Below are positions 35,046 to 43,791 of a DNA stretch of 64,000 nt, piece after piece. The notes below the pieces were generated by a model, which saw only the letters and a program-made list of their open reading frames with translations, was not told the origin of the DNA and did not search any database. The DNA is from Parabacteroides sp. PM6-13 (GTDB lineage: Bacteria; Bacteroidota; Bacteroidia; Bacteroidales; Tannerellaceae), in the NCBI RefSeq assembly GCF_029892605.1, contig NZ_JARXWF010000003.1, positions 308,044 through 372,043 of the forward strand. The letters run 5' to 3'. A program made the position numbers and the translations under genes. Position 1 is the first letter of the stretch. Each line of letters starts with the position of its first letter.

Positions 35046-35924
35046 TCAAACGTCTATCGCTCCCAGCGCCAACAGCCCATAAAAGGTATATTCCACATCA
35101 CTCTTATCCTCTAATAGGGTCGCCGAGAAACCGCCCGACTCAAGCCAATGTGCTTCTATAAACTCTTTAGCTGCATATCTTGGTTTCGACTTGTAGCAAT
35201 TCAATATAAAAAGCGCAGTCGCCGTAGACAAGAGGTCGGGCAGGGGAGAAGCCTCTGCCGCCGCAAAGCCTCCGGACGGGGCTTGCCGTTTGCGCAGGGA
35301 GTCTATATCCGGGTTTTCCCTGTATCCTTCGAGTTGCCCTTTGATGGCTAAGGCGGCAGCCGTTGCGTTGGTGGTGGCTGTCAGTCCGTCGGTCGTATTC
35401 ATATATCCGCCGGTAGGGGCTCGATAGGCTTCCAGTGAATGTAACATCTCTTTGGGGTCTTTGATCCGGTTGCCAGTGTCTTCCAATAAAGACAACCAGA
35501 TAAACTGTGTATAAGGCGATTGCCTATCGTTATGCGGCAGACCGTTGAAATCCGCTAACGGTTTGATCTCTGTGGCGAAAAGCGAATGAATCCATAATGA
35601 GATCTTCCCCTGATCTATCAACTGCCGGATCATACGGCAGCGCATATAGGCCGCGTAATGGATCAAATCCAGCCTCTCCGGATTCAGGCTCTCCAGGTAA
35701 CGACTATTCTTTTCGGAATCGGAGGGGATATTCAAGACATACGATAGCATCTGTCCGAAAACCGTGTAATACAAATCGGGCTGCCCGCTTTTATTCCTGA
35801 ATGCTCCGTTGTCCATACGTTGTGACCGTACAAAATGACTTATCCGTTCGAAAGCCTCATGGGACAATTGCTTTTTGCCCTTTAGAAGTGACTGAAATAA
35901 TCGTATGGACAGGGTCTCCTTCAT
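35046..35924 (-). CDS. Terpene-cyclase/prenyltransferase-beta-fold protein
   Basis: 292 residues with the alpha-alpha barrel repeats of prenyltransferase beta subunits and cyclase half-domains: RSQRMDNGAFRNKSGQPDLYYT, EAYRAPTGGYMNTTDGLTATTNATAAALAI, KRQAPSGGFAAAEASPLPDLLSTATALFIL and ESGGFSATLLEDKSDVEYTFYGLLAL. No DxDD motif and no clear zinc-binding set were recognised, so it could be a partner subunit of the cyclase encoded 17 bp downstream or a non-catalytic binding protein. Confidence 0.7.
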   Translation of the reverse strand: MKETLSIRLFQSLLKGKKQLSHEAFERISHFVRSQRMDNGAFRNKSGQPDLYYTVFGQMLSYVLNIPSDSEKNSRYLESLNPERLDLIHYAAYMRCRMIRQLIDQGKISLWIHSLFATEIKPLADFNGLPHNDRQSPYTQFIWLSLLEDTGNRIKDPKEMLHSLEAYRAPTGGYMNTTDGLTATTNATAAALAIKGQLEGYRENPDIDSLRKRQAPSGGFAAAEASPLPDLLSTATALFILNCYKSKPRYAAKEFIEAHWLESGGFSATLLEDKSDVEYTFYGLLALGAIDV

Positions 35925-35933
35925 CGGTATGGA

Positions 35934-37349
35934 CTATTTTAGAATACGTTGAGTCACGCGGAAAAGTAAACGGCGGAGTTCCGTGTTTGGGATTCGGTGC
36001 AAAGTCTCCAGGGCTTGCCGGTGATATTGCTTCGCCAGTTCGCGGGGATGGTCGATGGAGGTAGCTATGCCGTCGTCTTCCAGATCATCGAGTAGCTGGT
36101 AAGCAATGCCCAAAGCCTCCGCGTAGTCATGTAGGTTGTCGATGAGCGATTGATCGCCTCCGGCGCAGAGTACGCCCATCGCCAACGATACGTCGAAGGC
36201 AGGCACGGTCTTCAGGCGGAATACCTCCAGTACAAAGTCGGCCGTCAACGCCCCCTGTGTCGCGGTCCATTCCAATTCCATCCCTTGTCCGCGGCAAAGG
36301 TCGGCATGCGCCTTGGCGGCCACCTCGATGAGCGCCATGTTTCCACAGCGTGCCAATAACAGATAGCCATAGCCCAATAAAAGGTCCCCCACGTTGATGG
36401 CAATGGCTTCTCCATATAGGGCATGCACCGTTTGTTTGCCGTAGCGTGTGGAGTCATTGTCTTGTATGTCGTCATGCACGAGAGAGGCCTTATGGAAACA
36501 CTCGACCGCGATAGCGGCCCATTCCACCTCTTTCGGAATCTCTTTTTGACCATTCAATGCCATATAGGTCGCCGCTAATAGGTAAGGCCGCCAGCGTTTG
36601 CCCTCTCCGCCGATCCATTCCCGGGCAACCCGTGACGTGAGGTCATCGGCAGGCGATAGGAGATTAGTCAGGTTCTCCATGGAGAACCAGGCATCCAAGG
36701 TCGACTTCAGATACTCGTAGTCCAACAGATAGACCTCCTTCTCCGACCGCATCCCGATCATCTCTTCGACATAGGCATAGTCTACGGTCGTGTCCTTACA
36801 TCCTGTTTTGTTTAGTGGGATAGCCAGTCCGGGAACCGCATGGTTAATCAATAAAGGAAATGCCTTCTCCAACGAATCGAGGCAACTGACCCCGATCACC
36901 GTATCGACGACCCGATTCTCGATCAGTCCGATCACCGAGGTAAACCCTTCGGCCACCAGACTCATCATGCCGAGCTCGTCTGCTTTATCTTGTAGATTGG
37001 GAATGGAACAATGATTACAACGGTGGCATAATAGTCCGAATTCGTCGACATCAGCCTGGCATTTTGCTGAGTTACTCAGGCATTTTGGTAGTAAAAGAAT
37101 ACGTTTGTCGTGTGGGATAGCAGCCACCGTCTCCCGCCATACGCAATTATTTATCTCAACCATGATCCAGCCTTTCACCTCCGGGTCAAGTCCTTCGTCA
37201 TGGATCAAACGATCGGATAGATTGGATAGATCGTTCATCGAAAGCGGAGGACCTAGTCGTTGACCACTGACAAACTCATCGATTAGACTCCGTAAGCGTG
37301 TCCGCTCGTCGTAGGTCTGTGGAACATGATATATCTGTTTGTTATCCAT
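35934..37349 (-). CDS. DUF116-polyprenyl diphosphate synthase fusion
   Basis: With the ATG at 37349, which overlaps the upstream stop by 8 bp, the protein has 471 residues. Residues about 60-200 form a DUF116 domain: LLPKCLSNSAKC followed by GLLCHRCNHCSI, giving Cys90, 97, 108, 111 and 114 that could bind a metal or Fe-S. Residues about 215-470 form a polyprenyl synthase: GEGKRWRP, first Asp-rich DDIQD (293-297), second LLDDLEDD (419-426). Ala and Ser at positions -5 and -4 before the first Asp motif argue for a product of C20 or longer (inference). It would supply the cyclase. Fusion of DUF116 to a prenyl synthase is unusual. Confidence 0.85.
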   Translation of the reverse strand: MDNKQIYHVPQTYDERTRLRSLIDEFVSGQRLGPPLSMNDLSNLSDRLIHDEGLDPEVKGWIMVEINNCVWRETVAAIPHDKRILLLPKCLSNSAKCQADVDEFGLLCHRCNHCSIPNLQDKADELGMMSLVAEGFTSVIGLIENRVVDTVIGVSCLDSLEKAFPLLINHAVPGLAIPLNKTGCKDTTVDYAYVEEMIGMRSEKEVYLLDYEYLKSTLDAWFSMENLTNLLSPADDLTSRVAREWIGGEGKRWRPYLLAATYMALNGQKEIPKEVEWAAIAVECFHKASLVHDDIQDNDSTRYGKQTVHALYGEAIAINVGDLLLGYGYLLLARCGNMALIEVAAKAHADLCRGQGMELEWTATQGALTADFVLEVFRLKTVPAFDVSLAMGVLCAGGDQSLIDNLHDYAEALGIAYQLLDDLEDDGIATSIDHPRELAKQYHRQALETLHRIPNTELRRLLFRVTQRILK

Positions 37350-38559
37350 AAGCACCAAAGCCAAAGAAATACTTTTTCTTCACCATTTTATAGAACACAT
37401 TCTCTTCCGGAATCTCCTGTCCCTGCTGGTTATGTCCGGCCGTAGGAGCCATTTTTTTATATTCTTCAAGAACCGATCCTCGGCTTGTTGTGTCTGTTGC
37501 GTGATGTTTCTCTAAGAAATCGACCATCATCTGCGGATCTTCCAATAAAATGCATCCGCGCGAACTCTCGGCTGTCATCTTGCGGAACTGAGCCAGAAAC
37601 TCGGAATGCTCGAACAACTCCGCCAGGTTCGATCCATCCTCGTTGATATAATCTTTGGCCATCTGGATGGGTGGACAGAACTCCAGCGCCCCCGAAGGGG
37701 ATATGTGATGGCTCATGCCCGTAGCACCGGGACAGAGCGCGTTGCCTTGGGCATCCCAATAGGTCTCGATAATAAAGAGCGGCGCGTCTTTGCGTTGCTC
37801 CACAATAAAGCGGCGAAAGGCCAATACCTCCTCTTTGTCTAACGCATTCGCGCGGTTGGGGTCGGCACCCACGGGGCGGTAGAGATAATACCATAGATAA
37901 TGAGCCCCTTCTTTGGCGATCAGCTCGATATAGGCGCGGTTCACCAGCTCATCATAATTGCTCTTGCAGATACTGGCGGCGGCTCCGAAGATCAGTTTGG
38001 CTTTCCGGCAGGCACGTACACCGGCCAATGTCCGTTCAAATACATCGCTTCGTCCCCGGCGGGCATCGCTCTCCTCTTTGAGTCCTTCGATGCTGATCAA
38101 TGGGGTTACATTGCCCATGCGTTTCAGCCGCATAGCCACCTCTTCGGTCAACAGGATGCCGTTGGTGAATAACTGGAAATAACATTCCGGATGTTTCTCC
38201 AATACATCCAATAGTCCTTTATACATCAACGGTTCGCCTCCTAAAATACCGAAGAAGAAAGAACCTTTTTGCTTACAGCTGGTGATGATACCATCTAATT
38301 GCTGTGTGGTAAGTGCCTTTCTGCCTCCTTCCGACACCCAGCATCCGCTACAAGCCAGGTTGCAGCTCTCGGTCACGGATATCATCACAAAAGCCGGGAA
38401 AAAAGGCTCGCCCTTCGCCTGTCTCTTCTCGAACCGGCTGATGTTACGCATACTCTGCCATCCGAAGTTGTACATAAACTTCCATACCAGGCGCGGCGCA
38501 CACTCTCTCGGTACGCGGAAGGCAGCTTTGGCTGTGGCTATATAGTCTTTTATTTTCAT
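37342..38559 (-). CDS. Radical SAM/SPASM-type protein
   Basis: 405 residues. CNLACSGC gives Cys66, 70 and 73, followed by FGILGGEPLMYKGLLDVLEKHP, FTNGILL and PLISIEGLKEESDARRG, a radical SAM core. A C-terminal Cys region includes NALCPGATGMSHHISPSGALEFCPPIQ, typical of SPASM-like proteins that handle peptides or small molecules. In this context a terpenoid intermediate is possible, loosely analogous to HpnH in hopanoid pathways, although the sequence is not recognisably HpnH. Its first 116 bases overlap the end of the upstream ferredoxin frame, explained under findings. Downstream coupling to the prenyl synthase is tight. Confidence 0.87.
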   Translation of the reverse strand: MKIKDYIATAKAAFRVPRECAPRLVWKFMYNFGWQSMRNISRFEKRQAKGEPFFPAFVMISVTESCNLACSGCWVSEGGRKALTTQQLDGIITSCKQKGSFFFGILGGEPLMYKGLLDVLEKHPECYFQLFTNGILLTEEVAMRLKRMGNVTPLISIEGLKEESDARRGRSDVFERTLAGVRACRKAKLIFGAAASICKSNYDELVNRAYIELIAKEGAHYLWYYLYRPVGADPNRANALDKEEVLAFRRFIVEQRKDAPLFIIETYWDAQGNALCPGATGMSHHISPSGALEFCPPIQMAKDYINEDGSNLAELFEHSEFLAQFRKMTAESSRGCILLEDPQMMVDFLEKHHATDTTSRGSVLEEYKKMAPTAGHNQQGQEIPEENVFYKMVKKKYFFGFGAYG

Positions 38560-39271
38560 CGTTTACTCTTTTTTTTGTCAGCGAAACGCTCTCACGGCGT
38601 TGTTGCAGGCGCATCCGTAGTCTTTCGCGATACATTTTGTCCATCTCTTCCGGGTTGAAGCTCTCTTCTTCCGCCGTCCCTCCATTGATAGGCGACTTCT
38701 CGTATTTCGGAAATATAATGGCTTTACTGGGGCACATCCTGGCACAAGCGGGACAGTTGTTTTTACAGTTTTGTGGATTCACCACCTTCACCCGTTTCTC
38801 CTCCACGGTGTACACTCCGAAGAGGCAGAAGTCATGGCATTTTCCACATTCAATGCAGCGTGTTTTGTCAAGCACCGGATACCAGGCGTCTGTTCCCTCT
38901 TCCACCGGGAAGGCGTTCATCTCTTGTAGGATATTCTCTTGCTCCTGCCTGTCTGTTGTTTCTTGTGTGGAAAGGTTAAGCTGCGATAATACCTCACCGG
39001 TATCACCGTTGCGTAAGCCGAAAACAGCACCCCCTTCCAGCCCTAACCAATCAAGATGGGATTGTATCACCCGCGTATGGCAGGCAAGAATAACGCCCGA
39101 AGCGATCTCTCGCATTTCATCAGGCGCTGTTGACACCGTCTTGCACAGATCGGCTACCACCGTCACCTCATAACCTTGTTGTTTCATGACCGCCGCTATT
39201 CCGGCTACTTTGTCCTTGTTCATGAACGAGCGCGACGCACAGGCGCAAACCGTCACTTTTTTATGTAGCAT
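38444..39271 (-). CDS. Double [4Fe-4S] protein with HdrA-like N-terminus; C-terminus probably frameshifted
   Basis: 275 residues as read. The N-terminal part (VTVCACASRSFMNKDKVAGI ... VVADLCKTV) has a CxC-plus-Cys layout reminiscent of HdrA or CCG-type N-terminal domains. Residues about 137-195 carry two ferredoxin motifs (CIECGKCHDFC, CKNNCPACARMCP). The last 40 or so residues, after LTKK at about 234, are the out-of-frame reading of the following radical SAM gene. An A8 run (38569-38576) sits exactly at the transition: with one A fewer or one more, translation would stop beside the downstream ATG. First gene of the leftward cluster. Electron carrier for radical SAM chemistry is plausible. 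Confidence 0.75.
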   Translation of the reverse strand: MLHKKVTVCACASRSFMNKDKVAGIAAVMKQQGYEVTVVADLCKTVSTAPDEMREIASGVILACHTRVIQSHLDWLGLEGGAVFGLRNGDTGEVLSQLNLSTQETTDRQEQENILQEMNAFPVEEGTDAWYPVLDKTRCIECGKCHDFCLFGVYTVEEKRVKVVNPQNCKNNCPACARMCPSKAIIFPKYEKSPINGGTAEEESFNPEEMDKMYRERLRMRLQQRRESVSLTKKRVNDENKRLYSHSQSCLPRTERVCAAPGMEVYVQLRMAEYA

Positions 39272-39436
39272 TTATCTCTTTTCTATTGTGTTAATCGCAT
39301 CATTGCATGATAATCAACGCTAATATGCAAATAATTATTCGAACCCATATCAATTCCCCCCTCCAAAAGGGAAAAATGAGGGATAAAGGCGAAAAGAGAA
39401 TAAGGTTTTTTGTGGCGACAGTGAGACTGGACTTTT

Positions 39437-40615
39437 TTACAGAATAAATTCCTGCATCTTCTTTTTCAGAAGCCCTTCGCCATAGCCCATCCAGCTTTCA
39501 ATGATCTTGCCTTCGGGCGAGATGATGAAGTAGTTGGGTATTCCCCTCACGCCGTAGTGGAGTTTTATGCCGTTATCTCCTTTGAAATCGTTGAGGTTTG
39601 TCCAGGTGATGTTCTTTTCCTTCGATATTTGTGTCCAGATCTCTTTGGTATCTGAACTGATGCTGACAATGGTTAATTTGTCTTTGTAGGTCTCGGCGAT
39701 CTCTCTCATCTCCGGAATGGACATGATACACGGACCGCAACCACTCGACCAGAAATCAAGCAGGATATATTTGCCCTTGTAATTCTCCAGACGGCATAGG
39801 TTTCCATCCACATCCCACATGTCCATATCGGCCATCTCATCGCCAATACCCACCACCTTCGGCTGGTTCAGGCTGAGATAAAGGGACTCCCCAAGTTCGC
39901 TCTCCTTCAGATCATTGGGCATATCGTCGTATAATGCCTGAAACAGGTCTCTCTCTTCATCCGATACGGTAGCAAACCTTAGCCGACGGGCGTATTGATT
40001 CAGCTTATTCATCCAGACATCGCTATAGGTTTTATGTTCGCTTAACATAGCCATTTCAACGTTCTGTTGAAGAATCGTCAAGGAGTCGTTGAGGGCATAC
40101 AGCGTGTTGATTTCTTCTCTGAATTCCTGACGTCGTTCGGGCATGACATCTATGGAATCGAAATAGGCATACGCTTTTGTCATGGCTATTTGTGAGTCGC
40201 GTACATATTCTCTGATGCCATCGTTGTATCTGTTTAGCTCTTTTTGTAGCGGGTTGCGGCTTGCCACCTGCCATGTGCGCAACAGTTTGTCTTCTCCGGT
40301 GATCTTTACTTTGTCACCCGGCGATACCCACAGGCTTAGCCAGGTAGGAGGGAAGCCGGCGGCATTACTCATAATAGCCAATTCCCGGGTGGTTTGCAAG
40401 ATAGAATCGGGTAAGAGGAAAGTGAATGCCCCATTAATCACGGTGTCGTTCACCAAGGGATTGAACATGTTCCCTTGGAATTCATATAACGTGATGACAG
40501 CATTGTCTTCCACCCCTTTCAACTGGCCGGTGATGGTAACCATATTACTTTTCTCTTTGCATCCGTATAACAGACAACCCATAAACAGAAATAGGAATAA
40601 TTTGTGTATCTTCAT
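39437..40615 (-). CDS. TlpA/DUF4369-type thioredoxin lipoprotein
   Basis: From the ATG at 40615 the protein has 392 residues: lipoprotein signal LLYGC (Cys about 18), a DUF4369-like domain (ITGQLKGVEDNAVITLYEF onward), an alpha-helical middle and a C-terminal thioredoxin-like domain with YILLDFWSSGCGPCIMSIPEM, the CGPC redox site, and RGIPNYFIISPEG with the cis-Pro. Such proteins reduce disulphides or cytochromes at the periplasmic side. The earlier start at 40669 lies upstream of the promoter and can be set aside. Separate transcript from the cluster at 39271. Confidence 0.9.
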   Translation of the reverse strand: MKIHKLFLFLFMGCLLYGCKEKSNMVTITGQLKGVEDNAVITLYEFQGNMFNPLVNDTVINGAFTFLLPDSILQTTRELAIMSNAAGFPPTWLSLWVSPGDKVKITGEDKLLRTWQVASRNPLQKELNRYNDGIREYVRDSQIAMTKAYAYFDSIDVMPERRQEFREEINTLYALNDSLTILQQNVEMAMLSEHKTYSDVWMNKLNQYARRLRFATVSDEERDLFQALYDDMPNDLKESELGESLYLSLNQPKVVGIGDEMADMDMWDVDGNLCRLENYKGKYILLDFWSSGCGPCIMSIPEMREIAETYKDKLTIVSISSDTKEIWTQISKEKNITWTNLNDFKGDNGIKLHYGVRGIPNYFIISPEGKIIESWMGYGEGLLKKKMQEFIL

Positions 40616-40639
40616 GGTAGATAATGTGTTTGAGTAAGA

Positions 40640-40669
40640 CAAAGATAGAGATATAATTTTCTTTTGCAA
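40640..40669 (-). promoter_or_regulatory. Promoter of the TlpA-type gene
   Basis: On the minus strand TTG (40667-40669), 19 bp, TATCTTTG (40640-40647): a full Bacteroidetes promoter 25 bp before the ATG. Confidence 0.8.
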
Positions 40670-40725
40670 CTATCATTTTTTTTGTCTCCCGAAATTTTGT
40701 TGCTGAAGCGCATGGGCAAAACTGT

Positions 40726-40781
40726 CGAAGCGCATCAGCAAAATTGCCGAAGCGCTTCGGCAGGCTTGCTGATGCGCTTCG
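40726..40781. repeat. Nested palindrome in the divergent intergenic region
   Basis: Outer arms CGAAGCGCATCAGCAA (40726-40741) and its complement (40766-40781) enclose an 18-bp perfect palindrome TGCCGAAGCGCTTCGGCA (40745-40762). Partial GAAGCGCATG copies precede it at 40705. The rest of 40616-40925 holds the two divergent promoters. Confidence 0.85.
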
Positions 40782-40864
40782 TCTATAAAAAAGTCCCTGG
40801 GGAAAAAACTTTGCAGGGCTACGAAAGCACCTGATAGTAGGGGTGAAAAAGAGTGATGTACCAT

Positions 40865-40894
40865 TTGTTAGGTGTTTTTTTATAGGTATGTTTG
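40865..40894 (+). promoter_or_regulatory. Promoter of the EFR1-type gene
   Basis: TTG (40865-40867), 19 bp, TATGTTTG (40887-40894), 31 bp before the ATG at 40926. Confidence 0.75.
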
Positions 40895-40925
40895 TAGAAA
40901 AATAAAGAATGGAAAATCGAAAGAT

Positions 40926-41711
40926 ATGGAAATAAAAAATCTTCATACAGTCTATTTCAGTGCGACTAACACCACCCGGCGCGTAGTGCGACATATTGCG
41001 GCGCAGATGCCGGGGCATAAAGAGGAACATAATATCACCGGAGTGACTCTTGAAACGGATATCGTGATGGACTCTTCCGATCTGTTGATCGTGGGGATGC
41101 CGGTTTATTCCGGGCGTATTCCGGCCATAGCCTTGCCGGTGCTTAGCAGGTTCAAAGGACATGATACTCCGGCTGTGATTGTATGCGTTTACGGGAACCG
41201 TGATTACGATGACGCCCTGCTCGAATTGAACGATGTGGTCGAAGCGAATGGATTTAAGGTGATTGCTGGTGGGGTATTTATTGCCCAACATTCGATCTTT
41301 CCAAAGATAGGCTTCAATCGTCCGGATGAGAAAGACTTAATATTGATCAAAGAGTTTGCTGAAAACTGTCGGGATTTGCTTGCCGCAACGCCTGATATAG
41401 CCCTGTTGCCGGAGATTACCCTTAAAGGCAACCGTCCTTACAAGGTGCCTGGTAGTCTACCGCTTCACCCTAAAGGGAATAAAGACTGTACTGAATGTGG
41501 CACCTGTGTGAAGCTCTGTCCCACACAGGCGATTGCTCCGGAAACGCCCCGTAAGACTGATAAAGACAAATGTATTGCCTGCGCACGATGCATTACGGTC
41601 TGTCCGGTACATGCGCGACAATTCGGTGGGGTGGCCTACAAGATGGCTGGATCGATGTTCCTCAAATCCTATTCGGCACGTAAAGAACCGACGATTTTCA
41701 TAAATAGATAA
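40926..41711 (+). CDS. EFR1-type flavodoxin-ferredoxin protein
   Basis: 261 residues from the ATG at 40926, just after a good promoter; an upstream start at 40872 would precede that promoter. N-terminal flavodoxin-like domain: [19 protein letters not shown] (FMN phosphate loop) and [21 protein letters not shown]-terminal two-cluster ferredoxin: [12 protein letters not shown] and [12 protein letters not shown]. This is the layout of EFR1-family proteins, cytoplasmic electron carriers in anaerobes. Confidence 0.9.
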   Translation: MEIKNLHTVYFSATNTTRRVVRHIAAQMPGHKEEHNITGVTLETDIVMDSSDLLIVGMPVYSGRIPAIALPVLSRFKGHDTPAVIVCVYGNRDYDDALLELNDVVEANGFKVIAGGVFIAQHSIFPKIGFNRPDEKDLILIKEFAENCRDLLAATPDIALLPEITLKGNRPYKVPGSLPLHPKGNKDCTECGTCVKLCPTQAIAPETPRKTDKDKCIACARCITVCPVHARQFGGVAYKMAGSMFLKSYSARKEPTIFINR

Positions 41712-41754
41712 GCCGAACAATTATCAGTCATCACATATAATAGCTAAAATAGGT

Positions 41755-42111
41755 ATGGATACGAATTATAGTAAAGTGTATAAAATGTCTTTTGCCCGTG
41801 TCTATCCGATGTATATCCAGAAAGCGGAGAAAAAGGGGCGTACCAAGGCGGAAGTGGATGAGATTATTTTTTGGCTGACGGGTTATGATGAACAGGCATT
41901 GCAACAACAGATCGATGCAAACAGCGATTTTGAGACCTTCTTTGCCCAAGCACCTCAGATCAATCCGAATGCTTCTAAAATCACCGGTATGATCTGTGGC
42001 TATCGGGTAGAGGAGATCGAAGAGAAGCGGATGCAACAGATTCGCTACCTGGATAAATTGATCGATGAGCTGGCCAAAGGAAAGGCTATGGAAAAGATTT
42101 TAAGGAAGTGA
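41755..42111 (+). CDS. DUF2200 family protein
   Basis: 118 residues matching the DUF2200 pattern: [59 protein letters not shown] and a highly conserved end [20 protein letters not shown]. Function of the family is unknown. Starts 43 bp after the EFR1-type gene, so likely in the same transcript. Confidence 0.88.
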   Translation: MDTNYSKVYKMSFARVYPMYIQKAEKKGRTKAEVDEIIFWLTGYDEQALQQQIDANSDFETFFAQAPQINPNASKITGMICGYRVEEIEEKRMQQIRYLDKLIDELAKGKAMEKILRK

Positions 42112-42174
42112 TGAGATCAAACATCTTTGAGTTCCCAGTTCCTGAAAAATAGAATATTTTCATTGCATGTATTC

Positions 42175-43518
42175 TTAAAAAAATGTTCCGTAAACAAGAC
42201 CAGAGATCGTTGCCATAATAATAACCAACGTTACATAAACAATGGTCTTTTGTGTACCCATCACTCCCCGTATAACGAGCATATTCGGCAGGGAAAGCGA
42301 AGGGCCTGCTAACAACAGAGCCAATGCGGGGCCTTTCCCCATGCCGGAGGCAAGCAATCCTTGAATGATCGGCACTTCGGTCAATGTGGCAAAGTACATA
42401 AACGCTCCTGTGAAACTGGCGAAGAAGTTTGACAAGAGAGAGTTCCCGCCAACTGCCCACGCAATCCATTCATTGGGTATCACGCCTGCAATGGCTGTAT
42501 TGTCGTGGGTTGAGCCAAGCAGGAAACCGGCTGTTACCACACCAATAGCTAAGAGCGGCATGATCTGTTTGGCAAATCCCCAAGCCGATAGAGTCCATTC
42601 GCGGTTTTCCGGGTCATGCTTATCCAATAACGTCATAAGCGACAAAGAAGCAATACCGACCACCATAGGTACGAGCGGAGCCAGTTTCGGGTTCGAAATA
42701 AACAGACTGGCTAATGCTGCCGAACCGGCCGTAACAACAACTCCCGCGATGACCCACTGCCATTTGATTTTCAGAATGGCAATAAGTGAATAAGCAAATA
42801 AAAGAGCCAATACTCCTGTGATATGCCATTTGTAAGTAAATAGGTAATACCAAACGCTTGACGTGTCATCCACTGCCGGAGCGCCCCAGTTAGCAAAGAC
42901 CAGTATCAATACCAAAATAAAGAAGTGAAACATCGTTTGCGACATCGGGCGTTTCGCCGGAGGAACAGTGATATTCATCTGCTCTTCCTTTTTTACCTTT
43001 TCCTCTTTGCGGTAGATAAATGCCATAATCAGACCGATAACAACCGAAAAGAGAACCGCGCCGATCATACGAGCCACGCCCATCTCCGTTCCAAGGATAC
43101 GCCAGGTAAGGATGATCGATAGGATACTGATGGCCGGACCGGAGTAGAGGAACGCAATAGCCGGTCCTAATCCTGCTCCACGCTTATAGATGCTGGTAAA
43201 TAACGGGAGAATGGTACAGGAACATACCGCCAGGATTGCACCCGAAACGGCAGCAACCGTATAGGAAAGCCATTTCTTTGCATTGGCTCCGAAATACTTC
43301 AATACTGCACCCTGACTGATAAAGACGGCTATCACGCCGGCAATGAAAAAGGCAGGCAGGAGGCACATTACAACGTGTTCTTGTGCATACCATTTTGACA
43401 GGTCGAGTGTGGCATCAATCGCTGTCATCAATCGCTCGCTACCTAAGGGAAGGAAAAACACCATAGCGAAGATAGCGATCATCCAGAATAGGATTCTCAA
43501 TTCTTTTTTAGTTTCCAT
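42175..43518 (-). CDS. YraQ-like permease of the arsenic-type operon
   Basis: 447 residues with about ten membrane segments. The YraQ/DUF318 permease repeats are visible: VSGAILAVCSCTILPLFTSI in the first half and GALMYFATLTEVPIIQGLL, then KGPALALLLAGPSLSLPNML, in the second. These permeases are often encoded with ars genes and a small CxxC thioredoxin, as here, and are thought to move arsenic or related compounds. Last gene of the operon. Confidence 0.88.
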   Translation of the reverse strand: METKKELRILFWMIAIFAMVFFLPLGSERLMTAIDATLDLSKWYAQEHVVMCLLPAFFIAGVIAVFISQGAVLKYFGANAKKWLSYTVAAVSGAILAVCSCTILPLFTSIYKRGAGLGPAIAFLYSGPAISILSIILTWRILGTEMGVARMIGAVLFSVVIGLIMAFIYRKEEKVKKEEQMNITVPPAKRPMSQTMFHFFILVLILVFANWGAPAVDDTSSVWYYLFTYKWHITGVLALLFAYSLIAILKIKWQWVIAGVVVTAGSAALASLFISNPKLAPLVPMVVGIASLSLMTLLDKHDPENREWTLSAWGFAKQIMPLLAIGVVTAGFLLGSTHDNTAIAGVIPNEWIAWAVGGNSLLSNFFASFTGAFMYFATLTEVPIIQGLLASGMGKGPALALLLAGPSLSLPNMLVIRGVMGTQKTIVYVTLVIIMATISGLVYGTFF

Positions 43519-43528
43519 TTGTCGTTTG

Positions 43529-43762
43529 TTATACGCCTAACAATTTACAGATCTCATTCTCGGAAGGCACATGCCCTTTGATCTTCACTTCGCCGTCAAC
43601 GACAATTGCGGGCAAGGTCATCACGTTGTATTTCATGATTTCCATAATGTCTTCCTGCTTGGAGAGATTGATATCCAGCTTGTTTCCCTCGATTACCTTC
43701 TTTACTGTCTCATAGGTTGTTTTACATTTGGCGCAACCTGTACCCAATACGATGATTTCCAT
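43529..43762 (-). CDS. Small CxxC thioredoxin-like protein
   Basis: 77 residues: MEIIVLGTGCAKCKTTYETV with Cys10 and Cys13, and a cis-Pro loop NVMTLPAIVVDGEVKIKGH. It matches the redox-active disulphide protein group usually paired with YraQ permeases; the permease gene follows 10 bp later. Cytoplasmic. Confidence 0.9.
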   Translation of the reverse strand: MEIIVLGTGCAKCKTTYETVKKVIEGNKLDINLSKQEDIMEIMKYNVMTLPAIVVDGEVKIKGHVPSENEICKLLGV

Positions 43763-43777
43763 ATTATTTCAATTATA

Positions 43778-43791
43778 AATTACGAATTACG
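43778..43791. repeat. Left 14-bp inverted repeat of the four-helix-bundle insertion
   Basis: AATTACGAATTACG, the exact complement of 44150-44163; it contains the stop codon of the ORF. Confidence 0.85.

Noticed and set aside
38444..38560. Genuine dual-coding overlap of ferredoxin and radical SAM genes
   Set aside because: The overlapping tail is simply the radical SAM start read out of frame, and a single-base change in the A8 run removes it.
40545..41291. A 248-codon open frame on the minus strand over the divergent promoters
   Set aside because: It covers the start of the TlpA-type gene, both promoters and much of the EFR1-type gene; the translation has no recognisable domain and low-complexity segments from palindromes.
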